This document shows, piece after piece, positions 39,437-50,943 of a stretch of DNA of 64,000 nucleotides. The position numbers were made by a program, and so were the translations under genes. How positions within the stretch are numbered: the stretch's first letter is position 1; each line of letters opens with the position of its first letter. Location of the stretch: NCBI RefSeq assembly GCF_036884655.1, contig NC_088340.1:32418501-32482500 (forward strand), written 5' to 3'. The notes beneath the pieces were generated by a model. That model was given only the letters and a program-made list of their open reading frames with translations, searched no databases and was not told where the DNA came from. Origin of the DNA: Musa acuminata AAA Group (lineage: Eukaryota; Streptophyta; Magnoliopsida; Zingiberales; Musaceae).

Positions 39437-40026
39437 AGTTTTTTTTTTCTAATGAATGATTGGAATGATTTTAGAGAAGAAAATTTTCTCTTTGAATGCC
39501 AAAGCTATGAATGCTTTATTTTGTACATTAGATAAAACTGAATTCAATCGAATTTCTATTTACGAAACGACTTATGACATATGGCATACACTTTGAAATC
39601 ATACGAGTAGAGTTAAGGAATCAAAAATCAATATTTTAGTTCTTAGTTATGAATTGTTTTGCGCGAAACCAAACGAGACCATTGGAGATATGCACACTTG
39701 GTTTACGGATATCGTCAATGGTCTAAAAGCATTTGGTAAATATTTTTCTAACTTTGAACTTATTAACAAGATATTAAAATATCTTTCAAAGAGTTGAGTT
39801 GAGATCCTAAAGTAATTGTAATTCAAGAAGCCAAGGACTTGAATAACTTTTCACTCGAAGAATTTATTGGATCTTTGATGACCTTCAAAAGAACTTGAAT
39901 AATCGTAATGTTTTTCGAATTTTGAGCTTATGAACAAGATATTAAGATCCCTTCCAAAAAATTACGATCCGAAAATAACGACAATATAAGAAGTTAAAGA
40001 TCTAAACAACTTTGGTCTTGAAGAAC

Positions 40027-40172
40027 TTATTGGGTCATTAATGACCTATGAAATAACGTGCAAGGTACATAATGAACTGAATGAACTTGAGAACAACCTT
40101 TGGGTCATTAATGACCTATGAAATGACGTGCAAAGTACATAATGAACTGAATGAACTTGAGAACAATCTTCT
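40027..40172 (+). repeat. 73-bp tandem duplication inside the gag remnant
   Basis: The unit starting tgggtcattaatgacctatg occurs twice head to tail with two or three mismatches. Confidence 0.9.
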
Positions 40173-42334
40173 AAAGAAAATGAAGGATTTGATACTTGAA
40201 TTCAAGAAGACCACTTGAGCGAAAGAGTGATGATAATATAAAACTCCTCACAAGTAAATTTATAAAATTTATAAAACATGAAACTAAGAATAAAAGTGAA
40301 CTTAAAAAAAAAGTTGCCAAAGAATAAGAAAGCATTCAAGGTGACTTGGGACGAAACGAGTGCATCCGAAGACGAAGAGCAAACCAATGAAGATGAAGTG
40401 GTAAACTTTACTTTGGTGACTCACGATAATAAGGTAAACAACTCAAACGAAACTCTTTTATTTTATTTTGAAATTACTTGATGCATTTATCATGAGTCAT
40501 TTTTAAATTAAAAAATATATATAAATTGTTAAAAAATAAAAAAATAAGGTCATGCCTATATAGTAATTTTGAAAAAGATCATGATAATTACATGTTTTAT
40601 GATAATACAATAAAATGTTAGATATAAATCTAATGCTTGTACACCTAAAAAAAAAATAATTATATGTATGTTTTAAAGAAGTAATAATGAGTATCTTGAT
40701 GATTTCTATATTGCTTTTTGATGACGATGCATGACTTTTGTATGGAACGCTTGATGTTTTTTTGTGAGGAATTTGCCTTTGGTTTTTTATTTTAAACATG
40801 ATGCATAGTTTTAACATAAGAACAAAAATTTGGGCATGTTAATATGAAGTCAATCACACAAATTGAAACTAAAGAAGTTTATATATCTTTAAGAATCATT
40901 CAACATAATGTTAAATGAATTTTTCAAATCTAAGAAAGTGATTTTGATGAATTTGATGTTTTTACGATTTAAATTTAAATTAGTTTTATCTGTATTATAA
41001 TCTTGAATTCTTGGAATCACTTGAGATTTATTTTTATGAATCAAGATCCCTTACTCTTTATTCTCTTATGACTCTTGCATTTTTTTAAGAGAATACTTAT
41101 CTACTTGAATCGAGATCTCTTCTTTATACTCGATTCTTCTTAGTATTTTCTTAAGAGGAGATTTTCTATATGAATCATGAAAATTCTTATGTATGAATCA
41201 AAATTATTTATTTGTTCTCCTACAATTCTTTTGTGATTTACTAAAGAGAATATCTTTTTTGGAATTCATGACTTAAGATTTTTGCATACTATTTGATCTC
41301 CTAAGATTTTTTTTAATTATTTAAGAGGAGATTTGTCAAAGTGAATCATAGTTTCTCTTAATTTCTCATAATTATAACTTAAGAATTCTTTTTATAAATC
41401 AAGATTGTTTGCTATGATTTTTTTTTCGCTATTTTACTTATCCAAATCAACCGTGATATGTCACTTGACCTTTTAAGGTTTATGACTTGAGTTTTATTAT
41501 GTAAAATTTCTTGTATTCATGAAGTATATCTCATCACCAAGTTTTTCTTGATATCCTTCATGTGATGATATGAAATTATGTAATACTCATGATATTATGT
41601 TGATGCATACAAATGAGAAGTTATGATCATATATGATAGGATGTAGTGTAATTTGACAAATTGATACTATCATGATATGAAATATTTATGATTTGGAATA
41701 ATGCATGCAATACCTATGATTTTATTATGATGATATGATGTATTATATATGATGCGAATCATGATTAAAATTTCTTTGACTTGAATTCAATGTTTATCTC
41801 AATTATGGTATATTGAAATAAGATTGATACTTTATTTTTGTCATGATGTGAAAATTGATATAAAGGAAAAAGAATTACAAAATTGTATTCTTCCCTTCTT
41901 TTTGAAAATAACAAAGGGGGAGCAAAACTTGCCAGATTACTCAACTCAAATAGAAGAAAAAAGTTGCTATCGCAAGAAAAACAAATATGCTAAACTTGCA
42001 CATCTCTAAAAATTGCTCGCTTGCATGTTCAAAACTTGCTAGCTTGCATATTTAAAAAAATTATTGTTAGATTACATGATGATAAAACTTGAGATTATAT
42101 TTATAATGCAATGATTTGAAACTTTCTAAATGCACTTCTTCTTTTTGTTGATGACAAAGGGTGATGTATTGAAATTTTAATTATGCATAATTTTATGTTG
42201 CTTGGACTCATGATTAAATTTCCTTTGACTTGAATTCAGCTTGAATTTAAGGTTCTATCAATATGACATATTAATAGGGGGAGTTAATGTTAACTCCATC
42301 ATCAATTAGTTATCATCATCAAAAAGGGGAAGAT

Positions 42335-43915
42335 TGTTGAATCTCGGATTTTGATGATGAAACCAATTGATAGTGTTTATGATTTGATCTGCGTTTTGAG
42401 TGACGCAGGAAGCTTCGATTAATGAGAGACAAAGTAGGAAGAATCATATTGGGCCGGAGAAAAACATGTCAAAAGATTGGACGTCGCACCGAAGGATCGG
42501 TCAATATATCGACAAAAGGCTTCAGTCCAAGAAGAGCGGATATTATACCAAGGAAATCAGAGTTGCGGAGGTAAACTAACTAATTAGGCAGTATGCCGCA
42601 AGAGAGGACGATGCGTCGAAGAATCGGACGAAGCATCGATGAACTAATGACATGCCGGATAATATTTGATTAGCTTAGTAATAATTGTCTAGATCAAAGT
42701 GGGTTTTAAGTGTGCAGGATTAACTACGATAGCGATCAAGGCATAAAGCAAAATGAAGTCCCGAAGTCAAGAACGAGATTTCGTTGGGAGTTCGAGAGTT
42801 TGTCGGAAGTCCGGACGTTCGTCAAAAGTTCTATCAGAATTAACCGAGCAGTCTAGGAGCTTGCCAAAGAAGCTCGTCGGAACTCGCCAAGAAGATGGTC
42901 ATGAAGTCTAGGAGCTTTCCGGGAGTATGTTAGAACATTACCGAGAGATCGTCGGAAGTTCATCGGAAGATCGTTAGAAGCTCTCGGAAGAAACCTAGAC
43001 TTACGGATTTATTTAACTTAGTAAATGTCTTAAAATTTATAGTTAGCACATAATTGGGTAGGAATTGGGCCAATTTAATTAGAGGTCAATTGGGCCCAAC
43101 TTTGAGCTGTGTTGGGCCAAGTGCAAGGCCCAAACAGTGACCCAACAGGTGGCACTATCGTGGCACAGTCTCCAAGACTATGTCAAGCGATGGTACCGCC
43201 AGATTGGGTGGTGGTACCTCCCAATAGCAATGTTAGGTGGTGGTACCGCTAGTCTGGGCGGTGGTATCGCCCAAACATAGTCTTCCAAGCGGTGGTCCCA
43301 CCTAGTGTCAGTACTGTAAGCGGTGGTACCGCCTAGCACAAGCGGTGATATCGTCAGGACCCGGGAAACCCAAGATGAGACTCTTTTAGGCTCCAAGTTT
43401 GAATCCACTTGAGGCTTATAAATACTCATCTCATCCTTGGTTAAAAAATACAAGAATTGATAGCAAAAATGTAGAAAAATACAATTGTAATCTTATGAGA
43501 ACTCCTCTCAAAAGTTCTAAGTGTTAGTGTGGCTTAAAAAAGAAGTAAGTGGGGGTGTATAGGTTCTCTCCTGAGCCTGCAAAAGGAGAATAGAGTTGTA
43601 AAGAGGTAGTTGGTCTTCGCCTATTGAAGGAAGACTGATAGTATATGCCGGTGGCCTCAACGGAGGAGGAATCGGGAGTGGATGTAGATCACGATGATCA
43701 AACCATAATAAACTCGATTTGTATATCTGTTTTGCTATTTACTTTAACTACAAACTATCATACTTCTTCATTACTTTTGCTACACACTTTTACGAATATG
43801 TTTCAAGTTAATATCTTTCCAAAATCGATTTCAATGAATGAATATTTTCTGAAATCGAGGTTTTTATCCGCTGCACTAATTCAAACCCCCTCTTAGTGCC
43901 AACTCGTTCTTAACA
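42335..43915 (+). mobile_element. 3' LTR of the Copia element (1581 bases)
   Basis: Bounded by the polypurine tract on the left, with termini TGTTGA and TTAACA. Contains a cluster of GGTGGTACCGCC palindromes at 43188-43355. The frame at 43178-43453 on the minus strand is a by-product of this LTR. Confidence 0.8.
43188..43355. repeat. Cluster of GGTGGTACCGCC-like palindromes
   Basis: Six to seven imperfect copies of a GC-rich near-palindrome (core ggtggtaccgcc) within 170 bases of the LTR, joined by spacers such as agattggg and cctagcaca. Confidence 0.85.
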
Positions 43916-44159
43916 GTTTGAACCTTTGACGTATCGCTTGATCCATCGACAAGTTGACTCCTGCAACTTTCGATCTTGGTGCAACGTCCGATTCTTCTGG
44001 CTCGATGCTCATTTTTTGATTCCGGCTTAACATATGATTCTTCTTACTTCAATCGTTTTATCTTTTCTGATCGAAGTTAGTCCTGCATCATTTTTCTCAA
44101 ACAATATATTAGATCGTAAACTCATCAATTGATTTTATCGTCAAATCCAGGATTCAACA
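43916..44159 (-). mobile_element. LTR 5' fragment related to the element on its left, inverted
   Basis: Reverse complement begins TGTTGAATCCTGGATTTGA and aligns, with many differences, to the first ~250 bases of the LTR at 42335 (shared gaagaatcatat and ggacgt-gcacc). An equivalent fragment in the same context lies at 59251-59491. Confidence 0.75.
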
Positions 44160-44610
44160 TTGATATGATCTGTTACTATATGGATTCCAATATACGACGA
44201 GTGTAAAACATTTTCTTTAAGAAGATCATATTGGAAGTGACTTGGCTTCATATAACCTTGTTAGAGTATTCGATCTCCATTGTTATTGTTTTTATTATGA
44301 TATTGGATAAAACTCTATCTATCAATATCGGGTATAATGTAGCGATTGTATTGTCATCCATCTCCTCCCACTTTTTGTCATTTGTGAAATCTTTGAATCT
44401 GTCTTTAATTACCGTTAGACAATTATCCTTTGTTAGAATTATCATTATCTTCATCTTTCATAGGGAAAAATTATTTCATTGAACTTTTTGATCTCAAACT
44501 TTATTACTATTATTTTACTTTTACTTGATTTGCATTCCTCCTTAAATTGACTCCCCCAATTTGTTCTGAATAATAATTATGTAACCTTTAATTTTTTTGA
44601 ACCTTTGTCT
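44160..44610 (-). pseudogene. Copia gag remnant (U2-LTR family), left copy
   Basis: Minus-strand frame readable at 44454-44248 with ILTKDNCLTVIKDRFKDFTN and KKWEEMDDNTIATLYPILID, a Copia gag of the DUF4219/UBN2 type. It lies directly downstream of the LTR-like region beginning at 44624, with a decayed primer binding site near 44612-44622. Cut at 44159 by the LTR fragment. Confidence 0.8.
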
Positions 44611-44623
44611 CTGATATTATTAT

Positions 44624-45002
44624 TTAAAAAGAAAAAACTAAAGCTAAAAACGATCGATAAATAGTATCAATCTAAAATAATAAAATCAAATATAAAAAAT
44701 AATTAAAATAATAACACCAATATATAACATGATAAAATTCTCAATTGGTTGAGGGAAATATTCATGGCCAAACTAAAATGTATTCATCGTAAAAAAAAAG
44801 TAAATAAAAATTTCTCTCTGATACAAGAAGAAACATTATATCTTCTATCTTGTAATAGGAGAAATAGAAATATAAAAATTCACAGAAGGGATAAACCAAA
44901 GAGGAAAGTACAAAAATAATTTTCTCTCGTCACTTTTTGTTTTCTCTTTTTTTTTCTCTATATTCCTCCTGGATGGATGAATCCTTCCTTCTACATCTTA
45001 TA
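44624..45002 (-). mobile_element. U2-LTR family, unit 1, R/U5-side part
   Basis: Part of an LTR-like region split from its other part (50446-51012) by the young Copia insertion. It matches 54461-54840, 59949-60345 and, inverted, 56850-57237. The order toward the gag is promoter, leader, primer binding site remnant, gag. Confidence 0.75.
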
Positions 45003-45268
45003 TGATAGAAATTAAGCGAAGAAGATAGAAAGATAGAAATTGTAGAAGAAACTATGAAATGTATAAGATATAATTGTCTAATGCATTTTGATAGTGAGTT
45101 CTTGACAGCCATTTATACACACTCAGTAGGGAGGTTATACACATTCAGCATGGAGGATTTTTCTCAACTGCTGAGAGATTTCCTCAACTGCCTTGAGGAA
45201 ATCTTATCTGCTTCTCAACTGCTGAGAGATTTCCTCAACTGCCTTGAGGAAATCTTATCAGCTTATCA
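45003..45268 (-). mobile_element. 3' LTR of the young Copia
   Basis: Contains a 51-base tandem duplication, each unit with a perfect 11-bp hairpin (GATTTCCTCAA-CTGCC-TTGAGGAAATC). The pol frame runs about 34 bases into this LTR before its stop at 45235. Confidence 0.95.
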
Positions 45269-48200
45269 TGCCCCCGCAAGATTGAGCTTCCATCAAGGAT
45301 GCCGATCTTGGACCGATGAGATGAAAATAGTTTACGGGCGAGAGGCTTTGTGAGTGAGTCGGCTAGTTGATCTGCTGTATGTACATGAGAAACTCGGAGT
45401 TGATGTCTGGCAACTTGATCTCGCACAAAATGGAAGTCGATGGCTATGTGTTTCATGCGGGAATGGAACACTGGATTGGCACATAAATAAGTAGCTCCAA
45501 TATTATCACAATATATTGTAGGAATAACCGTGGAGTTGACGTTGAGTTCCTTGAGCAAATTTGTGACCCAATTGAGTTCAGCAGCGGCGGTGGCGACGGC
45601 ACGGTATTCAGCTTCAGTTGTAGATCGTGCAACCGTCTTTTGTTTTTTAGAACTCCAACTGATTGGAGTAGCTCCAAGGAAGACAATGTATCCGGGCGTA
45701 GATGTTCTATCATCAAAGTTCCCTGCCCAATCAGCATCAGCAAAGGCATGGAGATGGAGTGAAGTATTTTTGCGAAGAAAAATGCCATAATTAAGAGTCC
45801 CTTTAAGATACCGCAAAATTCGTTTGACCGCAGACCAATGCGTAGTAGATGGTCGATGCATGAATTGCGATAACTTATTGACGGCAAATGAAATATCTGG
45901 ACGGGTGAGAGCCAAGTATTGTAAGGAGCCAAGGACTTGTCGATACTGAGTCGAATCTGTAGCAGGACTTCCATCACATAATTTAAGTGATTCACTGGTA
46001 GAGAGAGGAGTTGTAACCTCTTTCGCATCCTGCATGTTTGCCTTTGATAATAAATCTTGAATATACTTTCTTTGTGATAGGAAGAGACCTGAAGATGTAA
46101 ATGTTGCTTCCACTCCCAGAAAGTAGCTTAAAGTTCCTAGATCTTTGAGGGAGAATCGATCGGCCAAGTGCTTTAGAAATGCCTGAGTCTTCAAAGGATC
46201 ATTTCCTGTGACAATAATATCATCCACATATACTAAAAGATATATTATGCTTCCATTGTGCTGGCAAATGAATAACGAGGTATCAGACTTTGAATTCATG
46301 AAGCCAATTGAGGTCAAAAACGAGCCAAGCTCGTTATACCAAGCCCTTGGAGCTTGACGAAGTCCATAAATAGCTTTTTGAAGTTTGCAGACATGCCTCG
46401 GATATTGAGGATGAACGAAACCAGGAGGTTGTTGCATAAAGACATCTTCAGTAAGTGACCCCTGTAAAAAGGCATTGTTAACATCCAATTGTCGTATGTG
46501 CCAGCCCTTTGAGATAGCCAAACTCAGGATAAGACGGATTGTTGTGGGTTTAACAACGGGACTAAATGTCTCTGTGAAGTCGACACCAGGTCGTTGATGA
46601 AACCCTTTGGCGACTAGACGTGCTTTGTATCTGGCAACGGATCCGTCTGGGTTCCGCTTAATTCGAAAGACCCATTTACACCCGATGATATTTTGTGTGT
46701 GATGAAAGGGTACTAAGGTCCATGTAGAGTTATGGAGGAGAGCATCATATTCGTCACACATGGCTTTACGCCAGTGAGAAGATTTTTGAGCTTGAGTGAT
46801 TGTAGTGGGTTCACTGGCCTCAGTGGAGGAATTTGTTATAGCATGTAAGTCAAGGACTTGACGTGGTTTGAAAATACCACTTTTGGAGCGTGTTGTCATT
46901 GGATGTCTAGGGGGGGTGGAAGTGGTAGATTGTGTTGGTGGTATAGCCGAGGGCGAGTCACTATCATGGACCGGGTCAACCGTCGGCACAACAATGTCAC
47001 TAGATCTAGGAGAAGGTAAAGCCAGTGGCAATGTTGCCGAGGGTATGACTTCATTAATAGGGGAAACTTGTGAGGAAGGGAGTGGAGGAATAGAGGGAGT
47101 GAGAAGCTGTTGAACTGGAGTAATAGTAGTATGTGAATCTTGAGAGTAAGGACTGAACGGTGTCATTGGAGGTTCGTGTGATGAGATCGAAGGGATATTC
47201 CAGTGATGTATGTTTATCGAAGTAGTTTGCATGGTAGGATTATTTTGAAAAGGAAAGACAGACTCCTCAAATTTAACATGACGTGATATAAAGACCTTTT
47301 TAGTTTGGGGTTCATAGCATCGAAAAGCATTATGTTCAAGAGAGTAGCCTATAAAAGTGCAAGACTTAGATCGTGGTGTTAGCTTATGTGACGCATAAGG
47401 ACGGAGCCATGGATAACATAAACAGCCAAAAACTCTGAGTTTATGAAGGTTTGGAAGTTTGTGGAATAATTTTTCAAATGATGACTGGTATTGTAAGACT
47501 GGAGTGAGCATACGATTAATGAGATAAACTGCAGTTTGAAAAGCTACTGACCAAAAAGATGGTGGCATGGATGCTTGATGTAGAAGGGAGAGACCAGTTT
47601 CAACGATATGCCGATGTTTGCGTTCGGCAGAACCAACCAATTGGGGAGTATGTGGGGGTGACTTGAGGTGTTGTATACCACAAGCAGAGAGACAGGATGT
47701 GAGGGCTTGATATTCGCCTCCACCATCAGAGTAAACTGTTTTAATGGAAGATTGAAAAAAATTCTCGACCAACTTTCGAAAGTTGGTAAATACAGTAGAA
47801 ACATCAAACTTATGATGGAGAGGATATAACCATGTGTACTTAGTAAAATAATCTACAAAAATGACATAAAAACGAAACTTGTCAAAAGAAAGAATTGGGG
47901 CAGGGCCCCACACGTCGGTATAAATGATTTCAAATGGTTTAGAGCAAGAAATGGAGGTTGTCCCAAAAGGAAGTTTATGACTTTTATTGCAAAGACAAGC
48001 ATCACAATGATTAATAGTGCTATTGATTTTCAAGGTAGGAAGAGAATAACGAGAAAGTAATTTTTATTGAATAAAAGGGGAGGGATGACCAAGACGACGA
48101 TGCCATACATCAACTGGAGCTGCGATTGAGGAGTGAGCAGTAGGAAGGGTAATTTGTGAAGTGGATGGCCACTCATAAATGTTGTCTTTGTTCTGGCCCT

Positions 48201-48430
48201 GGACCAAGGATGCCCCCGTGCTCAAATCCTTGACAAGAAAAAAGTTAGGAAAGAATTCAATTGATGTATTATTTTGTTTACAGAATTGAGAAACGAAAAT
48301 GAGGTTTCTTTTAATGTTAGGTGCACACAAAACATCATCGAGTGTAAAGGTTATGGTAAGTGAACTAAGCGTTGAGGAACCAGAATGAGTAATAGGAATT
48401 CTTTTACCGTCACCGATGATGATATCTTCA
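45235..48430 (-). pseudogene. Copia pol: integrase, reverse transcriptase, RNase H, broken
   Basis: Reads on the minus strand from about 48430. The start of this frame (IIIGDGKRIPIT) is displaced from the gag frame by a frameshift near 48430. The integrase zinc-binding part (WHRRLGHPS ... CDACLCNKSHK) is interrupted by one in-frame TAA at 48064-48066. Downstream the frame is open for 932 residues: integrase core (YTDVWGP, SDGGGEYQ), the linker rich in S/P/T, reverse transcriptase (WVFRIKRNPDGSV, KARLVAKGF, LDVNNAFLQG, LLVYVDDIIV) and RNase H (DADWAGN, STTEAEYRA, DNIGATYL, HIAIDFHFVRD), ending in the LTR at 45235. All key catalytic blocks look intact, so the two lesions are recent. Confidence 0.93.
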
Positions 48431-49528
48431 TTTTTCGTCATAGTTGTTGTGGATGGACAAGTTTTGAAGATCAGAGGTGATGTGATGAGAGGCGCCCGAA
48501 TCCACAATCCAATTAGGTTGAGTAGGAGTTGGAATAGCCATGAAATTCGCCTGAGGCCACTGTGATGGAGTAGGGAGTCTGGGACGAGACCGACAGACTT
48601 TCGCGGAGTGTCCAACTTTATCACATAGTTGACAAACAACTCGTTGGCGGCCTGTGAAGTCAGGTTGCGACGGCTGAGTATTATGAAAGTTACCACCTTG
48701 ATATGGGTAAGGAGGGTTTGGTCTGGGCCCCATAAGGCTAGGAGGCAGCTTAGCCAAATCGTTGTTGACGTGATTATTGTACTGGTTGCTCTTCCTCTTA
48801 GATTTTTGATTGACCTGAGCTGTAATAGGTGGTCCGGGCAACTTATCATCACGCTTCAAGTACGTCTCATAGTCGATCAACTTATCATAAAGTTCTTCGA
48901 ATGATATTGGTGAGTCACGTGCCCGAAGTGCTGCTGTCAGTTCTTTGTACTCGCCTCCTAAGCCATTGAGGGTATGGATTAGGACTTCTTCATCGCTGAG
49001 AGAATGACCTATCAAAGCTAAATCATCGATGATAACTTTGATATTTTGTAGATAATCAGCAATAGTACTTCCCTCTTGTTTCATTTTCATCAGATTGGAG
49101 AGAAGTCCGAGCATGCGAGTACGCGAGCGATTTGCCAAAGTTGTTTGTAATTTGCACCATGCTTCTGCAGCAGTCGTACATGAGGATATTAGCGGGGCAA
49201 TGGATCCAGCAACGGAAGCTTGAATAGCTTGGAGGATGAGGCGATCTTGACGTAACCATAGTTGGTGGGCTGGATTTGGCACTGGATTGGGTTCGCTTGG
49301 GATGTTGATCATTTCAGGTGGACACTGGAGAGAGCCATCAATGTAACCTAAGAGATCATAGCCAAATAAAAGATTAGAAAGTTGTGCCCGCCAAGATGCG
49401 TAGTTGCCGCCTTTGGATAATTTGAAGGGAATGAGTGCTGCAGCATTGATGGTGATAAGACTTTGAGAAGTGCTCAGAGTCCCTGCAGAAATAGGGACAG
49501 GAATATCGGAAGAGGAAAATGAAGACAT
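48428..49528 (-). CDS. Copia gag plus protease start
   Basis: Starts at MSSFSSSD (49528), the first sensible Met after the leader, although the frame is open further upstream. It encodes 366 residues: a retrotransposon gag core (YASWRAQLSNLLFGYDLLGY, ANRSRTRMLGL, FEELYDKLIDYE), a CX2CX4HX4C zinc knuckle (CQLCDKVGHSAKVC), and the protease active site DSGASHHIT near the end. The frame stops at 48428 after a shift next to a run of five A, where pol should continue. Gag packages the element RNA; protease would process the polyprotein. Confidence 0.92.
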   Translation of the reverse strand: MSSFSSSDIPVPISAGTLSTSQSLITINAAALIPFKLSKGGNYASWRAQLSNLLFGYDLLGYIDGSLQCPPEMINIPSEPNPVPNPAHQLWLRQDRLILQAIQASVAGSIAPLISSCTTAAEAWCKLQTTLANRSRTRMLGLLSNLMKMKQEGSTIADYLQNIKVIIDDLALIGHSLSDEEVLIHTLNGLGGEYKELTAALRARDSPISFEELYDKLIDYETYLKRDDKLPGPPITAQVNQKSKRKSNQYNNHVNNDLAKLPPSLMGPRPNPPYPYQGGNFHNTQPSQPDFTGRQRVVCQLCDKVGHSAKVCRSRPRLPTPSQWPQANFMAIPTPTQPNWIVDSGASHHITSDLQNLSIHNNYDEK

Positions 49529-50167
49529 CCCAGATATTTTGTGACGGGTCAAGTGATCTTTATAGAAGATGTAAAGATATAGGAGGAAGGGAGGAGGAGA
49601 AAAGCAGATCGATGCGCTGCAGAGTAGGCAGCAGCTTGATGAACTGCAGAGAAAGCTGCAACGTGATGAACTGCAGTGATGGGCGAGCAATCTGTAGCAA
49701 GAAAGGCAGCGATGGCTGTGGCGGGAGGTAGATGATGAAGACGTCAGATGTAGAAGAGTAGCTGTATGCAATGCCGAAGAGGGCTGCTGCTTCTTCCAGA
49801 GGCACTGGTAGGCTGCAGCGATTCAGAGTGCAGGAGAGATTGTTGCAACGAGGTGGAAGAAATCTTTGCAGCTTGCAGCGATTTCTGCAGCGATGCTGGA
49901 GAAATCTGCAAGGTTGGAGATAGTTGCAGTAATGCAGTATTGGAGTTTGGTGGCCGGAAGAGCAGCGGAGTTTTCAGCGGAAGACTTCGGTTGGCAAGGG
50001 AGCAGCAGCCGGCGGTAGAAACAAAGGCCGTGACTGTGCTTCCTTTAGGATCTGATATTAGCAGCCGCAAGTGCTGCAGTAGGCTGCAGCGAATGGCTAC
50101 GACTGAGGGGCGGAGGCGTCGCCACGAGAGGGATGGTTGGACTCCGGAGAAAAGGGCTTGGCAAACT

Positions 50168-50179
50168 GCTCTGATACCA
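50168..50179 (-). other. Primer binding site of the young Copia
   Basis: TGGTATCAGAGC directly follows the 5' LTR end CTATCA; complementary to the 3' end of initiator Met tRNA, as in most plant Copia elements. Confidence 0.95.
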
Positions 50180-50445
50180 TGATAGAAATTAAGCGAAGAA
50201 GATAGAAAGATAGAAATTGTAGAAGAAACTATGAAATGTATAAGATATAATTGCCTAATGCATTTTGATAGTGAGTTCTTGACAGCCATTTATACACACT
50301 CAGTAGGGAGGTTATACACATTCAGCATGGAGGATTTTTCTCAACTGCTGAGAGATTTCCTCAACTGCCTTGAGGAAATCTTATCTGCTTCTCAACTGCT
50401 GAGAGATTTCCTCAACTGCCTTGAGGAAATCTTATCTGCTTATCA
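50180..50445 (-). mobile_element. 5' LTR of the young Copia
   Basis: 264 of 266 positions equal the other LTR. The 51-base tandem repeat units are at 50339-50389 and 50390-50440. Confidence 0.95.
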
Positions 50446-50783
50446 ATATAGGCATAAGGGGAGCTCGTAGATCTTTTCCACATCGCACCTTGCATGGGAG
50501 GTTGCAACCATGCACCTCATTCCACGAAAATGGTTGCAATCGCTTGCAACCCTTTTTCTTTATTTTATCTTATTATTTCACATGGAGCACATTAAAAATT
50601 TTACTCATTTGATTTTTATGAAAGATCAATCGTCAAAGACCTCTTAATTATACCTGACGACATTTTATGCATATAGATCCATATCAAATTGAATTGATAC
50701 AAACAATACTTACTATTATCGTGCTTATGAAACGTAAAATGTATAAAAGAAAGGGCTCTCTGTTGAGACGATGTATACAAATA

Positions 50784-50835
50784 ATCTCACATCGGTTAGC
50801 AATGGCTCTCTGTTGAAATGGGAGCGGTATAAAAG
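50784..50835 (+). promoter_or_regulatory. U2 promoter of unit 1: USE variant and TATA box
   Basis: USE-like ATCTCACATCG (50784-50794; one change from RTCCCACATCG), 33 bases, then TATAAAAG (50828-50835), 33 bases before the U2 start. The spacing is that of plant Pol II snRNA genes. Confidence 0.8.
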
Positions 50836-50860
50836 AAAGGGCGCTGCAAATGATAAACTC

Positions 50861-50943
50861 ATACCTTTCTCGACCTTTTGGCTAAGATCAAGTATAGTAT
50901 CTGTTCTTATCAGTTTAATATCTGATAGGGCCTGGCACGCCCC
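50861..50943 (+). pseudogene. U2 snRNA pseudogene with internal deletion
   Basis: The first 67 bases match plant U2 (ATACCTTTCTCGACCTTTTG onward, to AATATCTGATA), then the sequence jumps to the last ~15 bases (gggcctggcacgcccc), losing the Sm site and stem-loops III/IV. The branch-site recognition GTAGTA reads ATAGTA. Not a functional U2. Confidence 0.93.

Larger units (their letters stand above)
39240..40240 (+). pseudogene. Copia gag (UBN2 family) remnant
   Basis: Frame-broken gag of a Copia element. Readable pieces are FSLNAKAMNALFCTLDKTEF, YETTYDIWHTL, VKESKINILVLSYELF, KPNETIGDMHTWFTDIVNGL and LINKIL, the usual order for this gag family. Many stops and frameshifts separate them. It contains two recent-looking internal tandem duplications (about 39345-39435 and 40027-40172). 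Confidence 0.8.
38640..43915 (+). mobile_element. Degenerate Copia-type LTR retrotransposon with UBN2-like gag
   Basis: Right LTR 42335-43915 starts TGTTGAATC and ends TTAACA. The left LTR is a diverged or truncated copy ending at 39188, recognised by shared landmarks (ggtcttcgcctattgaagga type sequence, cgctgcactaattcaa). A primer binding site (TGGTTTCAGAG, initiator Met type) follows at 39191 and a polypurine tract (aaaaaggggaagat) precedes the right LTR at 42321-42334. Internally only a broken gag is recognisable; protease, integrase and reverse transcriptase are not. 41.0-41.5 kb holds degenerate copies of a motif like aagaggagattt-gaatca. The left end is uncertain. Confidence 0.75.
45003..50445 (-). 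mobile_element. Young Ty1/Copia retrotransposon, nested insertion
   Basis: 5443 bases with LTRs 45003-45268 and 50180-50445 (266 bases each, starting TGATAAGC and ending CTATCA on the minus strand) that differ at two positions. The primer binding site TGGTATCAGAGC is at 50179-50168 and a purine tract (TTGCGGGGGCA) precedes the 3' LTR at about 45269-45280. Domain order gag, protease, integrase, reverse transcriptase, RNase H is that of Copia; the Ale/Retrofit lineage is likely from motif style. Flanks ttata and atata match at four of five positions as an imperfect target duplication. It sits inside an older U2-LTR unit. Confidence 0.95.

Noticed and set aside
43178..43453. 91-codon minus-strand frame with PP and Y/H repeats
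   Set aside because: Lies in the Copia LTR over the palindrome cluster.
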